DNA from: Sphingobacteriales bacterium 39-19
GTDB lineage: Bacteria; Bacteroidota; Bacteroidia; Chitinophagales; Chitinophagaceae
NCBI GenBank assembly: GCA_001898465.1
Contig: MKTX01000005.1
Coordinates: forward strand, 124,001-188,000
Reading direction: 5' to 3'
DNA length: 64,000 bases
The position numbers were made by a program, and so were the translations under genes. The notes beneath the pieces were generated by a model that was not told where the DNA came from, made no database searches, and worked only from the letters and a program-made list of their open reading frames with translations. How positions within the stretch are numbered: the first letter of the stretch is position 1; each line of letters begins with the position of its first letter. This document shows positions 25,693-34,422 of the stretch, piece by piece.

Positions 25693-26274
25693 ATGAAAAC
25701 TATAGCAATCGCCTTAATGATGTCCTCTGTTGTTTTTACAGCCTGTGATAATGGCAATAACAAATCTGATGAAAACGCAGAAACCAACAAACGTTCCGCT
25801 TCAGAAACAACACCTTCTTCAAACCCAAATGCAGAGGCAACTCCTATTGAAGGAATTGTAAGTGGCTACCTCAGTCTAAAAAATGCGTTAGCTAACGACA
25901 ATAGTAAAGATGCAGCTAATGCGGGAAATGCAATTGTGGAAGCAATGAACAAGATAGATAAATCATCTTTAACGGAAGATCGAATGAAATTGTATGCTGA
26001 TGTAGAGGAAGATGCCAAAGAACATGCAGAGCACATTGGTAGCAATGCCGGTAACATCAAACATCAGAGAGAACATTTTGATATGCTTAGTAAGGATATG
26101 TATGACCTGGTAAAATCATTTGGGACGGGTCAAACCTTGTACCACGCCTTTTGCCCGATGTATAACGATAACAAAGGAGCCTACTGGATTAGTGAAACAA
26201 AGGAAATAAAGAACCCCTACTTCGGCAAAGAAATGCCTACGTGCGGTGAAGTGAAAGAGGAAATTAAACAGTGA
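25693..26274 (+). CDS. DUF3347 lipoprotein, copy 3
   Basis: The product has 193 residues with a lipobox (VVFTAC) and a low-complexity Asn/Ser/Glu linker to about residue 50. The DUF3347 helices (SGYLSLKNALANDNSKDAAN) and the tail AFCPMYNDNKGAYWISETKE, then IKNPYFGKEMPTCG follow. Its stop codon overlaps the GTG start of the next gene, so the two are coupled. Confidence 0.82.
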   Translation: MKTIAIALMMSSVVFTACDNGNNKSDENAETNKRSASETTPSSNPNAEATPIEGIVSGYLSLKNALANDNSKDAANAGNAIVEAMNKIDKSSLTEDRMKLYADVEEDAKEHAEHIGSNAGNIKHQREHFDMLSKDMYDLVKSFGTGQTLYHAFCPMYNDNKGAYWISETKEIKNPYFGKEMPTCGEVKEEIKQ

Positions 26275-26744
26275 GCATGAGCCGCATAAAAAAGATGTTG
26301 TTAGCTATCCTAATTATACTGATTGTTATTCAATTTATACAACCTGCCCGCAATACAAGCGGGCAGGTATTGCAGACGGACATCGTAAAGGTTTCTAACG
26401 TTCCGCAAAGCGTACAAACTGTTTTAAAAACAGCCTGCTACGATTGTCATAGCAACAATACCCGCTATCCCTGGTATGCCAATGTGCAGCCTATGGGATG
26501 GCTTTTAGCGAGGCACGTTAAGGAAGGCAAAACTGAATTGAATTTTAGTGAGTTTGGCGCATACTCAACAAGGCGGCAGGCTAACAAGCTTCGTGCTATT
26601 GAAAATACTATTAAGGATGGTACGATGCCCTTGTCATCATACCTCTTGCTACACAAAGATGCCCGGCTTACTGAAACAGATAAAAAGGAAATCATTAATT
26701 GGGCACTGCAAGCAAAAGACAACCTTGAGCAAAATAAACCGTAA
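26271..26744 (+). CDS. Haem-binding domain protein (c-type-like CxxCH)
   Basis: The product has 157 residues with an N-terminal membrane segment (MLLAILIILIVIQFIQP). A haem_bd domain follows, with CYDCHSNNTRYPWYANVQPM and GWLLARHVKEGK. CYDCH is a haem c attachment site. Start GTG 26271 or ATG 26277, overlapping the DUF3347 stop. Such proteins are found beside DUF3347 and Cus genes; a redox role with copper is possible but unproven. Confidence 0.82.
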   Translation: MSMSRIKKMLLAILIILIVIQFIQPARNTSGQVLQTDIVKVSNVPQSVQTVLKTACYDCHSNNTRYPWYANVQPMGWLLARHVKEGKTELNFSEFGAYSTRRQANKLRAIENTIKDGTMPLSSYLLLHKDARLTETDKKEIINWALQAKDNLEQNKP

Positions 26745-26786
26745 TGAAAAAAATACAAAAAGTAATATTCACTATTCTAAAGGCAA

Positions 26787-26805
26787 TTTTTCTTCGCAAG
26801 AAAAA
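26787..26805 (+). terminator. Perfect 8-bp hairpin before the oxidase gene
   Basis: TTTTTCTT-cgc-AAGAAAAA forms an 8-bp stem with a 3-base loop, 24 bases before the oxidase ATG. There is no T run after it on the plus strand, so an mRNA leader role is as likely as termination. Confidence 0.35.
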
Positions 26806-26828
26806 GTGTTGTCAATAAACTTAATAAA

Positions 26829-29528
26829 ATGAAAAAGATATTACTCCTCACAATGCAATTGGTTTTGCTTGTTGTTTTTGCACCTGATATTCAGGCACAA
26901 AAACAACAAACACAGGTTGTGTATACTTGTCCAATGCATCCGGAAGTGAAAATGGACAAGCCCGGTAACTGCCCTAAATGCGGAATGACATTGGTGAAAA
27001 AAACAATTAAAGCAACGCAGCCAAAAAATGGTAAAAAAAAGGAGCAGCCTACCAAGCAGGCAGGTACCCCACCCGTTAAAAAAGAAATGAAAGAAATGCC
27101 GGGCATAGATGAGAAGAAAGATATGAATATGAACATGCCCACGCATGATAAAATGCAAATGGATCATACGGAAGGGAATGCCATTAACCAGATTGGAGGT
27201 AAGGTAATCATCAATGGGGGCAAAACCGTTCGTTACGATTTATACGTAACCGATACAATGGTGAACTATACCGGTAAGCCAAGACATGGGCTTGCGGTTA
27301 ATGGTTCTATTCCTGCACCACCACTCATTTTCTTTGAAGGGGATACGGCTGAAGTTTATCTGCACAACAGGCTGAAAACGCAAACATCTTTCCATTGGCA
27401 TGGTATTATTTTACCAAACGAGCAGGATGGTGTTCCGTTTTTAACCACTTCTGTCATTCCCGGTGGCACTACCCATTTGTATAAATTCAAAGTGGTACAA
27501 AATGGAACCTATTGGTACCACTCGCATTCAGGCTTGCAACAGCAGGTGGGCACCTACGGCGCATTGATATTTAAAGTGAGGGAAGAAGATACTGTAAATA
27601 AAAGTGAAAATGAAATGAGAAATATGGACAATTCCTACACGGCGGAACTGCCCCTGGTATTAAGCGACTGGACAGATGAACACCCTCACCAGGTGCAACG
27701 CAGACTAAGAGCTGCCAACGACTGGTATGCCATTAAGAAAGGAAGTGTGCAGGGCTACGCTGAAGCCATTCGCAAAGGGTATTTTACCACAAAACTTGCC
27801 AACGAATGGAAGCGAATGAACGCAATGGATGTGAGTGATGTGTATTATGAAAAATTTTTAAGCAACGGCAAGCCCGAAGCCGAGGCGTCCCAGTTCAAGG
27901 CAGGCGATAAGGTCAGATTGCGTGTGGTGAATGGCGGTTCATCCTCTTATTTCTGGTTGCAATATGCCGGTGGTAAAATGACGGTTATTGCTAATGACGG
28001 AAACAATGTAGAACCCGTAGAAGTGGATCGGTTGATAATAGGCGTGGCAGAAACGTATGACGTAGTTGTAACCATTCCAGACAACATGAGCTATGAATTT
28101 CGGTCCACACCAGAAGACCGTAGCGGCTATACATCTCTGTGGCTGGGAAGCGGCATGAAAATGCCTGCACCAACCCTACCAAAGCTGAAATATTTCGAGG
28201 GTATGAAAATGATGAATGGCATGATGAAGATGAATGGCGATATGAAGCCAATGCCGGGCATGCAAATGAGCCTGCAAACAATGGATATGAATAGCGTAAT
28301 GTATCCTGAAATTACCGGCAGTGAAGAAGAAAAAGGCAGTAATGGAATGCATGATCTGCACGGCATGAACATGGATGGAATGAAGGATAAGGAAGCTGAT
28401 ACCACTACCTCCGGAAAGATGCATGACAGGAAGGCTATGGACAACGGCAAAATGGATACTTCAAACAGCATGAAGATGCATGACATGCGCGGTATGAATA
28501 TGGGCAGTAGCACGGGCATCGTAACCCTTAATTATGCCATGCTTCGTTCACCAGTCAAAACAACGATGCCGGATATGCCCACCAAAGTTTTGCATTTTAC
28601 ATTGGAAGGAAACATGAACCGTTATGTATGGTCTATCAATAATAAAACCTTGAGTGAGTGGGATAAAGTTTTAATTAAACAAGGTGAAAAAGTACGGATC
28701 ATTTTAACCAACAATTCTATGATGCGGCATCCCATGCACCTGCATGGACACGACTTCCGGGTGCTGGGTGCACAAGGCGAATATGCACCTTTTAAAAATA
28801 CGATAGACATCATGCCAATGGAAACCGACACCCTTGAATTTGCGGCTAACAAAGACGGCGACTGGTTTTTTCACTGCCATATTTTATACCACATGATGGC
28901 AGGTATGGGTAATGTTTTAAGCTACCAAAACTCACCGCCAAATCCCCAATTACCCAATAAAGCATTAGCCTGGCGGCAATTCAAACGCAGCGAAAGAATG
29001 ACCCTTGCAACGGCAACTATTGGTTTAGAAAGCAATGGCAGCGATGCAACATTTCAGGTGGCAGGCAATCGGTTTGAATTACAGGGATTGTGGCATCTGG
29101 GGCTCAAACCCAAACAGGGTCGAGAAGTAGAAGTAAATTTTGGGCGATACCTGGGAAAGATGCAGTGGTTATTTCCGTATGTTGGGTTTGACTATCATTA
29201 TAATAAAGTCAAAGGGGAGAAAATTGAAAAAAATTCCTTTGGGCAAACAAGTAATAAAAACAATCGTAAAACTTTTGTGGTCGGTTTGCAATATACTCTT
29301 CCCATGTTGATTGTGGCGGATGCAAGAGTAGATGGTGACGGCAAATTCCGTTTCCAGTTGGGCAGAGAAGACATACCGCTTACCAATCGTTTAAGAGGAA
29401 ACTTTATGTGGAATACCGATAAAGAATATGCCGTAGGCTTGAGATATGTATTAAGAAAATGGCTTGCCTTATCTACTCACTACGATAGTGATATGGGTTT
29501 AGGTGCAGGTATCGCCATCATCTATTAA
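26829..29528 (+). CDS. Multicopper oxidase fused to a CopB-like outer-membrane barrel
   Basis: The product has 899 residues. It has a signal peptide (1-24), a heavy-metal binding domain (YTCPMHPEV..NCPKCGMTL, about 32-55) and a Lys/Met/His linker. Cupredoxin domains with HWHGI (189) and WYHSHSG (about 229-235) come next. A Met/His-rich insert (about 455-560, MKMMNGMMKMNGDMKPMPGM and similar) follows. Then comes the type 1/3 copper site HPMHLHGHDF (634) and HCHILYHMMAGM (682). The last 165 residues or so (RFELQGLWHLGLKPKQGREV ... GAGIAIIY) look like the CopB outer-membrane barrel. It likely oxidises Cu+ to Cu2+ in the periplasm or at the outer membrane. CopA and CopB are separate genes in Pseudomonas, so this is a natural fusion. 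Confidence 0.88.
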   Translation: MKKILLLTMQLVLLVVFAPDIQAQKQQTQVVYTCPMHPEVKMDKPGNCPKCGMTLVKKTIKATQPKNGKKKEQPTKQAGTPPVKKEMKEMPGIDEKKDMNMNMPTHDKMQMDHTEGNAINQIGGKVIINGGKTVRYDLYVTDTMVNYTGKPRHGLAVNGSIPAPPLIFFEGDTAEVYLHNRLKTQTSFHWHGIILPNEQDGVPFLTTSVIPGGTTHLYKFKVVQNGTYWYHSHSGLQQQVGTYGALIFKVREEDTVNKSENEMRNMDNSYTAELPLVLSDWTDEHPHQVQRRLRAANDWYAIKKGSVQGYAEAIRKGYFTTKLANEWKRMNAMDVSDVYYEKFLSNGKPEAEASQFKAGDKVRLRVVNGGSSSYFWLQYAGGKMTVIANDGNNVEPVEVDRLIIGVAETYDVVVTIPDNMSYEFRSTPEDRSGYTSLWLGSGMKMPAPTLPKLKYFEGMKMMNGMMKMNGDMKPMPGMQMSLQTMDMNSVMYPEITGSEEEKGSNGMHDLHGMNMDGMKDKEADTTTSGKMHDRKAMDNGKMDTSNSMKMHDMRGMNMGSSTGIVTLNYAMLRSPVKTTMPDMPTKVLHFTLEGNMNRYVWSINNKTLSEWDKVLIKQGEKVRIILTNNSMMRHPMHLHGHDFRVLGAQGEYAPFKNTIDIMPMETDTLEFAANKDGDWFFHCHILYHMMAGMGNVLSYQNSPPNPQLPNKALAWRQFKRSERMTLATATIGLESNGSDATFQVAGNRFELQGLWHLGLKPKQGREVEVNFGRYLGKMQWLFPYVGFDYHYNKVKGEKIEKNSFGQTSNKNNRKTFVVGLQYTLPMLIVADARVDGDGKFRFQLGREDIPLTNRLRGNFMWNTDKEYAVGLRYVLRKWLALSTHYDSDMGLGAGIAIIY

Positions 29529-29575
29529 ACATCATAAATACCAACTTATTTCTTCATATAAAAAACCAAACAATT

Positions 29576-29917
29576 ATGACCGGTTATCACACGTACAAAA
29601 GTTGTATCGAAGCATGCCTTAGATGTGCTTCCATCTGTAATCATTGCGCTTCTGCCTGCTTGCAGGAAGATGATGTAAAAATGATGGCACGCTGCGTTCA
29701 GTTAGACATGGAATGTGCAGCTATATGCCATGCCGCCGCACAATTAATGAGCCTGGGCAGCGATAAGGCAAAAGGCTTATGCCGTATTTGTGCCGACATC
29801 TGTGAAGCATGCGGAGCAGAATGTGATAAGCATGCGCAACATGGAATGGATCATTGCCGCGAATGTGCAGAGGCATGCAGAACATGTGCCGAAGAATGCC
29901 GCAAAATGGCAGCTTAG
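29576..29917 (+). CDS. Four-helix-bundle copper storage protein (Csp/DUF326)
   Basis: The product has 113 residues with no signal peptide. Cysteines occur in CxxxCxxC patterns along four helices (SCIEACLRCASICNHCASAC, CADICEACGAECDKHA, CRECAEACRTCAEECRKMAA), 18 or so in total. This is the Csp3-type fold, which stores many Cu+ ions in the cytosol. It follows the oxidase by 47 bases and ends at a strong terminator. Confidence 0.92.
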   Translation: MTGYHTYKSCIEACLRCASICNHCASACLQEDDVKMMARCVQLDMECAAICHAAAQLMSLGSDKAKGLCRICADICEACGAECDKHAQHGMDHCRECAEACRTCAEECRKMAA

Positions 29918-29922
29918 TTCAG

Positions 29923-29957
29923 AAGGGTGGCTGATAATTAATAAAAGCCACCCTTTT
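29923..29957 (+). terminator. Terminator after the Csp gene
   Basis: AAGGGTGGCT (29923-29932) pairs with AGCCACCCTT (29946-29955), followed by TTGATT. A 10-bp perfect stem. Confidence 0.8.
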
Positions 29958-30006
29958 GATTAACCTTTATTGATAAATCGAATTTTAAAAACTTTTAAAG
30001 AAGGGT

Positions 30007-30618
30007 ATGAAAAAGACAATATTTCTATTAGCAAGTGCTGTTGTTCTATTATTAACAGCCTGCACAAAAGACAACGGCAACAACCAGTATCTGCAACCTC
30101 ATGATGATAACCGCATGATGGATACCATGCATGCAATCATGGATAGAATGATGGCAATGCCGATGACCAATGACCCCGAAATTGATTTTTCCAAAATGAT
30201 GATTATGCACCATCAGGGGGCTATGAACATGGCGAATGTGCAATTGCAGGATGGTAAAAATGATAGCCTGAAACGAACGGCCCAAAAAATCATAAGAGAT
30301 CAACAAATGGAAATACAACAATTTCAAGCAATCCTTGCTACCCTTACTGTAGATAATACAGATATGGAATACATGATGGAACAAATGGAGGGGATGAAAA
30401 AGATGGATAAAGCCATTGATGTACAGCTAATAACAGGGGATATTGACAATGATTTTGCAACATTGATGATTTGGCATCATCAGTCTGCAATAGACGATGC
30501 ATCAGGGTACCTACATCATGGGAATAATGCACAATTAAAAACAATTGCCAACAATATCATCAAAGCCCAAACAATGGAAATTCAGGAACTGTCAGATTGG
30601 TTAATTGCCAACAGATGA
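30007..30618 (+). CDS. DUF305 lipoprotein
   Basis: The product has 203 residues with lipobox LLLTAC. It has two DUF305 (ferritin-like) halves: FSKMMIMHHQGAMNMANVQL and FATLMIWHHQSAIDDASGYL. The paired HHQ motifs and Met-rich N-terminal part (MMDTMHAIMDRMMAMPM) suggest metal binding. DUF305 proteins are common in copper loci; activity unknown. Confidence 0.88.
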   Translation: MKKTIFLLASAVVLLLTACTKDNGNNQYLQPHDDNRMMDTMHAIMDRMMAMPMTNDPEIDFSKMMIMHHQGAMNMANVQLQDGKNDSLKRTAQKIIRDQQMEIQQFQAILATLTVDNTDMEYMMEQMEGMKKMDKAIDVQLITGDIDNDFATLMIWHHQSAIDDASGYLHHGNNAQLKTIANNIIKAQTMEIQELSDWLIANR

Positions 30619-30622
30619 TAAC

Positions 30623-30680
30623 AAAAGATATTAAAATACTGTTGCAGTTATACATAGCTGCACGGTATTTTATCTTTTAA
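30623..30680. terminator. Long bidirectional hairpin after the DUF305 gene
   Basis: AAAAGATA (30623-30630) with AAAATAC and TTGCAG on the left pairs with CTGCA, GTATTTT and TATCTTTT (to 30678) on the right. The stem starts right after the stop codon and is U-rich on both sides, so it may work in both directions. Confidence 0.65.
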
Positions 30681-30785
30681 GGTTGATGAACAGCCTAAGC
30701 ATTTGATACAAAAAAGATCAACTTAAAAGGCACCCCGAAAAAATAAAGTTTATGACAATGTATAATCTCAACTAAGCCGTTTACA

Positions 30786-31359
30786 ATGCAAAAGAAAATG
30801 AATTTACTTACTCTGCTTATTACAATTACGCTGCTGTCAGTTACAGCACAGGCGCAAAAAAATGAAGAGGTTTGCTACAACCCAAACTTAGTAAAAGATA
30901 CCAGTAAGAAAAGTATAAAATCTATGGCTGTGGGTACAATCAATGGCGACAGCGTTAAGATAGTGTACCATTCACCCGGTATCCGTAAAAGAGTTATATG
31001 GGGTGGACTTGTGCCATACGATGAGGTGTGGGTAACCGGAGCACATGATGCTACTACGCTTGAAATTGAAAAACCTTTTATCGCAGGTGGCAAAGAAAAT
31101 TCCCGCAGGCAAGTATGCTATCTTCACTATTCCGGGTAAAAATGAATGGACTGTGATCATCAATAGACAGTGGAAACAACATTTGGCTACTGAATATGAT
31201 GAAAAAGAAGATGCTGTAAGATTGAGGGTAAAACCAGTGAAAAATACCCATACAGAACGACTGCAATACTTCATAGACCACACTAAAAGCAATAATGGAA
31301 AAATTGTTGTGGCGTGGGAAAAGGTGAAAATTGAGTTTCCATTTACAATCAAAGAATAA
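30786..31359 (+). pseudogene. DUF2911 protein, frameshifted
   Basis: The first part (signal peptide, then VGTINGDSVKIVYHSPGIRKRVIWGGLVPYDEVWVTGAHDATTLEI) and the second part (KKIPAGKYAIFTIPGKNEW, VTIINRQWKQHL-like, WEKVKIEFPFTIKE) are two halves of one DUF2911 protein. They lie in different frames. One extra base in the A4 run at 31096-31099 would explain the break. The first frame ends at TAA 31137, the second at 31359. Restored length is about 190 residues. Function of the family is unknown; it is not a standard copper gene. Confidence 0.85.
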
Positions 31360-31606
31360 ATACGTGGCACATCAATGATTGCCTGATAAAGAATGATATG
31401 GTAGAAAAGGTATTTTAAAAATTTAAACTATAAAATGAAACAATTCTTTTTTAACCCCAACATCTATTGTGTAAAATTTACAGGGGATAGGAAATAATTT
31501 ATGAGAGCTAAAGATAATGCTGGATTTTCATTAACTGAGAATACGATTTATAGCGCCACCCTTGAAAAAGCGAAGCCATGCAATACCTAACGTCAAATAA
31601 TTCATT
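31360..31606. other. Non-coding gap before copB
   Basis: This stretch holds an imperfect palindrome TGTAAA-a-TTTACA at 31470-31482 and two mini-frames without recognisable homologues (31435-31497 and 31501-31590, the latter MRAKDNAGFSLTENTIYSAT...). I see no exact TAnnTTTG box. The palindrome may be an operator of copB. Confidence 0.3.
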
Positions 31607-33790
31607 ATGAACCATGCTCATCACAATCAGTCAAATCAACGGACACAAATGTTCACCTGCCCTATGCACCCTGAGGTACTGAAGCCAGCACCGGGCAAAT
31701 GCCCGAAATGCGGGGTGGATTTGGTGCCTGTGGAAACGGCAGCAAGTAATGTAGTAGTAAACCCCGAACATGATCATACTGAACATGCACACCATACCAT
31801 CAATACTGATGAGGAAATTCATAAGGGGCATTCAGCTCACGATAAGCATGCAGGACATCATACGCATGACTTTCTAAAAAGATTTTGGATTTGTCTTGTC
31901 CTTACGATCCCTGTTTTGTTGTTGTCGCACATGATACAGCAATGGATAGGATTCGAATTAAAATTTCCGGGTGACAAGTACGTCTTGCTAACGCTGGGCA
32001 GCGTTATCTACTTCTATGGCGGCTGGCCATTCCTTACCGGAATGATAAGTGAAATAAGAAACAAAGCAATAGGGATGATGACATTGGTTGCTTTAGCCAT
32101 TTCGGTTGCTTTTATTTATAGTGTAGCAGTTGTATTTGGCTTGCCGGGCATGGATTTCTTTTGGGAATTAGCCACGCTGATTGATATTATGTTGCTTGGG
32201 CACTGGCTGGAAATGCGTTCTACAATGGCAGCATCAAGGGCCTTAGAAAGTTTGGTAGCATTGCTTCCTTCCAAAGTGCATGTAGAAAGATCTGGCGAAG
32301 TTCATGATATTGATTTAAAGAATTTAAAAAGCAATGATATTATTCTAATAAAGCCAGGAGAAAAGGTTGCTGCTGATGGAGTAGTGTTAGAGGGTAATAG
32401 TTATGTAAATGAAAGCATGCTCACTGGTGAAAGTGCCCCGGTGAAAAAAGAAAAAGATGCGAAAGTAATAGGCGGCGCTGTCAATGGCGATGGCTCGTTA
32501 AGAGTTAAAGTAACCGGAACCGGAAGTGATAGTTATTTGAATAAAGTTATCAATCTGGTTCAGTCCGCACAAGATGCTAAATCAACTACGCAGAACCTTG
32601 CCGATAAAGTTGCTAAATCGCTTACGATTATTTCTATCATAGTTGGTGTAGCCACTTTTATTTATTGGTATAATGTCGAGAAGGATTTATCGTTTGCATT
32701 AGAGAGAATGGTAACCGTTATGGTTACTTCCTGTCCTCATGCTTTGGGTGTAGCTATTCCATTAGTAGTTGCCATATCAACTACCCTATCTGCAACACAT
32801 GGCTTGTTGATACGCAACCGCACAGCGTTTGAGAATGCAAAGAAGCTCACAACTATCATTTTTGATAAAACAGGAACTCTTACTAAAGGATCGCACGAAG
32901 TACAACAAGTAATTGCATTGGATAACAGCTTCCCTGCTGATGAAATATTGCAATATGCGGCAGCCATTCAGCAAAATTCAGAACACCATATTGCACATGG
33001 GGTTATGCGGAAGTTAAAGGAAAAGAACCTGCCTCTATGGAAGTCAGAAAACTTTAAATACATACAGGGTGTAGGGGTTACTGGAATTGCAAATGATAAG
33101 AGTGTGGTAGCCGCAGGTCCAAATTATTTTAAACAAAGTCCTGTCTCACTACCTGCTATCCCTGAAACTGTTGACCAAGATGTAGAAACGGTAAATTTTG
33201 TTCTGATTGATGATAAACCCGTAGGCATTATTACTCTGGCGGATAGCATAAGAGAGACATCGGCAGAAGCAGTAAACGGACTGAAGCAAATGCACATTAA
33301 ATCCTTTTTGCTTACAGGAGATAACGAAAAGATTGCTGCTGCTGTAGCAAACAAATTAGGGATGGATGGGTACTTGGCAAATGTGCTGCCTCACGAAAAA
33401 CAAATAAAAGTAAAAGAGTTTCAGAACAAAGGAGAAATAGTGGCGATGACTGGTGATGGAGTGAATGATGCGCCTGCTTTAGCTCAGGCAGACGTTGGTA
33501 TAGCTGTAGGTTCAGGAACCGAGGTTGCGGCAGAAACAGCCGATATTATCCTGGTCAATAGCAAACCTAAAGATGTGGTACAAATGATTTCTTTTGGCAA
33601 GGCAACATATAAAAAGATGATACAAAATTTGGCTTGGGCAGTGGGTTATAACGTAATAGCAATCCCTTTAGCAGCCGGTGTATTGTACCCATACTTTACA
33701 TTAAGTCCTGCAATGGGTGCAGTACTTATGAGCTTGAGTACTGTTATTGTGGCAATCAATGCCAGCTTGTTAAAGGTTAGAAAAATATGA
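31607..33790 (+). CDS. copB: Copper-translocating P1B-3 ATPase (CPH type)
   Basis: The product has 727 residues. A heavy-metal binding domain (FTCPMHPEVLKPAPGKCPKC) comes first, followed by a His-rich stretch (HDHTEHAHH, HSAHDKHAGHHTHD) and membrane helices. Actuator TGES, the transmembrane motif CPHALG (Cys376-His378) that defines CopB-type pumps, DKTGT (Asp420), the His-Pro site region replaced by SEHHIAHGV (so HP is missing), TGDNEK and GDGVNDAPAL follow. CopB ATPases export Cu2+ or Cu+/Ag+. The HP dipeptide, normal in P1B pumps, reads HH here, which is typical of part of the CopB group. Confidence 0.9.
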   Translation: MNHAHHNQSNQRTQMFTCPMHPEVLKPAPGKCPKCGVDLVPVETAASNVVVNPEHDHTEHAHHTINTDEEIHKGHSAHDKHAGHHTHDFLKRFWICLVLTIPVLLLSHMIQQWIGFELKFPGDKYVLLTLGSVIYFYGGWPFLTGMISEIRNKAIGMMTLVALAISVAFIYSVAVVFGLPGMDFFWELATLIDIMLLGHWLEMRSTMAASRALESLVALLPSKVHVERSGEVHDIDLKNLKSNDIILIKPGEKVAADGVVLEGNSYVNESMLTGESAPVKKEKDAKVIGGAVNGDGSLRVKVTGTGSDSYLNKVINLVQSAQDAKSTTQNLADKVAKSLTIISIIVGVATFIYWYNVEKDLSFALERMVTVMVTSCPHALGVAIPLVVAISTTLSATHGLLIRNRTAFENAKKLTTIIFDKTGTLTKGSHEVQQVIALDNSFPADEILQYAAAIQQNSEHHIAHGVMRKLKEKNLPLWKSENFKYIQGVGVTGIANDKSVVAAGPNYFKQSPVSLPAIPETVDQDVETVNFVLIDDKPVGIITLADSIRETSAEAVNGLKQMHIKSFLLTGDNEKIAAAVANKLGMDGYLANVLPHEKQIKVKEFQNKGEIVAMTGDGVNDAPALAQADVGIAVGSGTEVAAETADIILVNSKPKDVVQMISFGKATYKKMIQNLAWAVGYNVIAIPLAAGVLYPYFTLSPAMGAVLMSLSTVIVAINASLLKVRKI

Positions 33791-33835
33791 GTTCTAAACT
33801 TCTGTAAAATAGTAAACAAATTAAATGAGTAACCT

Positions 33836-34417
33836 ATGATAAAAGCTCAATACAGTGATAAAAAATTGGCAGTAGATATACTTGCCAAATCATTTGATGC
33901 AAATCAAAGCGTTAACTACATCGTAGAACAAGATAAAAAAAGAATACAGCGGGTTCGTTCTTTAATGGATTACTCTTTTGAGGTCTGTTATTTATTCGGA
34001 GACGTGTTTTTATCGGACGATAAAAAAGCATGTGCGCTGATAACGTATCCCGATAAGAAAAAGACAACTCTCAAATCTATATTACTGGATGTTAAGTTAA
34101 TCCTTTCTGCAGTTGGTCTGAAAAACATAAAGAAAACACTTGCAAGGGAGGCAATGATAAACAAGATACAGCCAAATGAGCTAAAGTATTATTTATGGTT
34201 TATTGGCGTTGATCCGGAATATCAAAATGAAGGTATTGGAAGTATTCTGTTGGACGAAATTATAGAGGATAGCGAGCATAAGAAAAGACCAATCTATTTG
34301 GAAACCTCGACCTTAAAAAATTTGCCCTGGTATAAAAAATTCGGTTTTCAGATATATCATGAACTTGATTTAAGCTATAAGTTATTCTTTTTAAAAAGAG
34401 AGTTTGATAAAAGGTAG
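33836..34417 (+). CDS. GNAT family N-acetyltransferase
   Basis: The product has 193 residues. The acetyl-CoA binding motif A is visible at GVDPEYQNEGIGSILLDEII, with YLETSTLKNLPWYKKFGFQI as motif B. The substrate is unknown. It starts 45 bases after copB and ends 5 bases before the kinase gene, so it probably belongs to the same transcript as the kinase. Confidence 0.85.
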   Translation: MIKAQYSDKKLAVDILAKSFDANQSVNYIVEQDKKRIQRVRSLMDYSFEVCYLFGDVFLSDDKKACALITYPDKKKTTLKSILLDVKLILSAVGLKNIKKTLAREAMINKIQPNELKYYLWFIGVDPEYQNEGIGSILLDEIIEDSEHKKRPIYLETSTLKNLPWYKKFGFQIYHELDLSYKLFFLKREFDKR

Positions 34418-34422
34418 AATAG

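Noticed and set aside
28127-28519. Minus-strand frame within the oxidase gene
   Set aside because: It arises from the repetitive ATG-rich Met/His insert read in reverse.
31045-31359. Independent 104-residue gene
   Set aside because: It is the frameshifted second half of the DUF2911 gene, not a separate gene.
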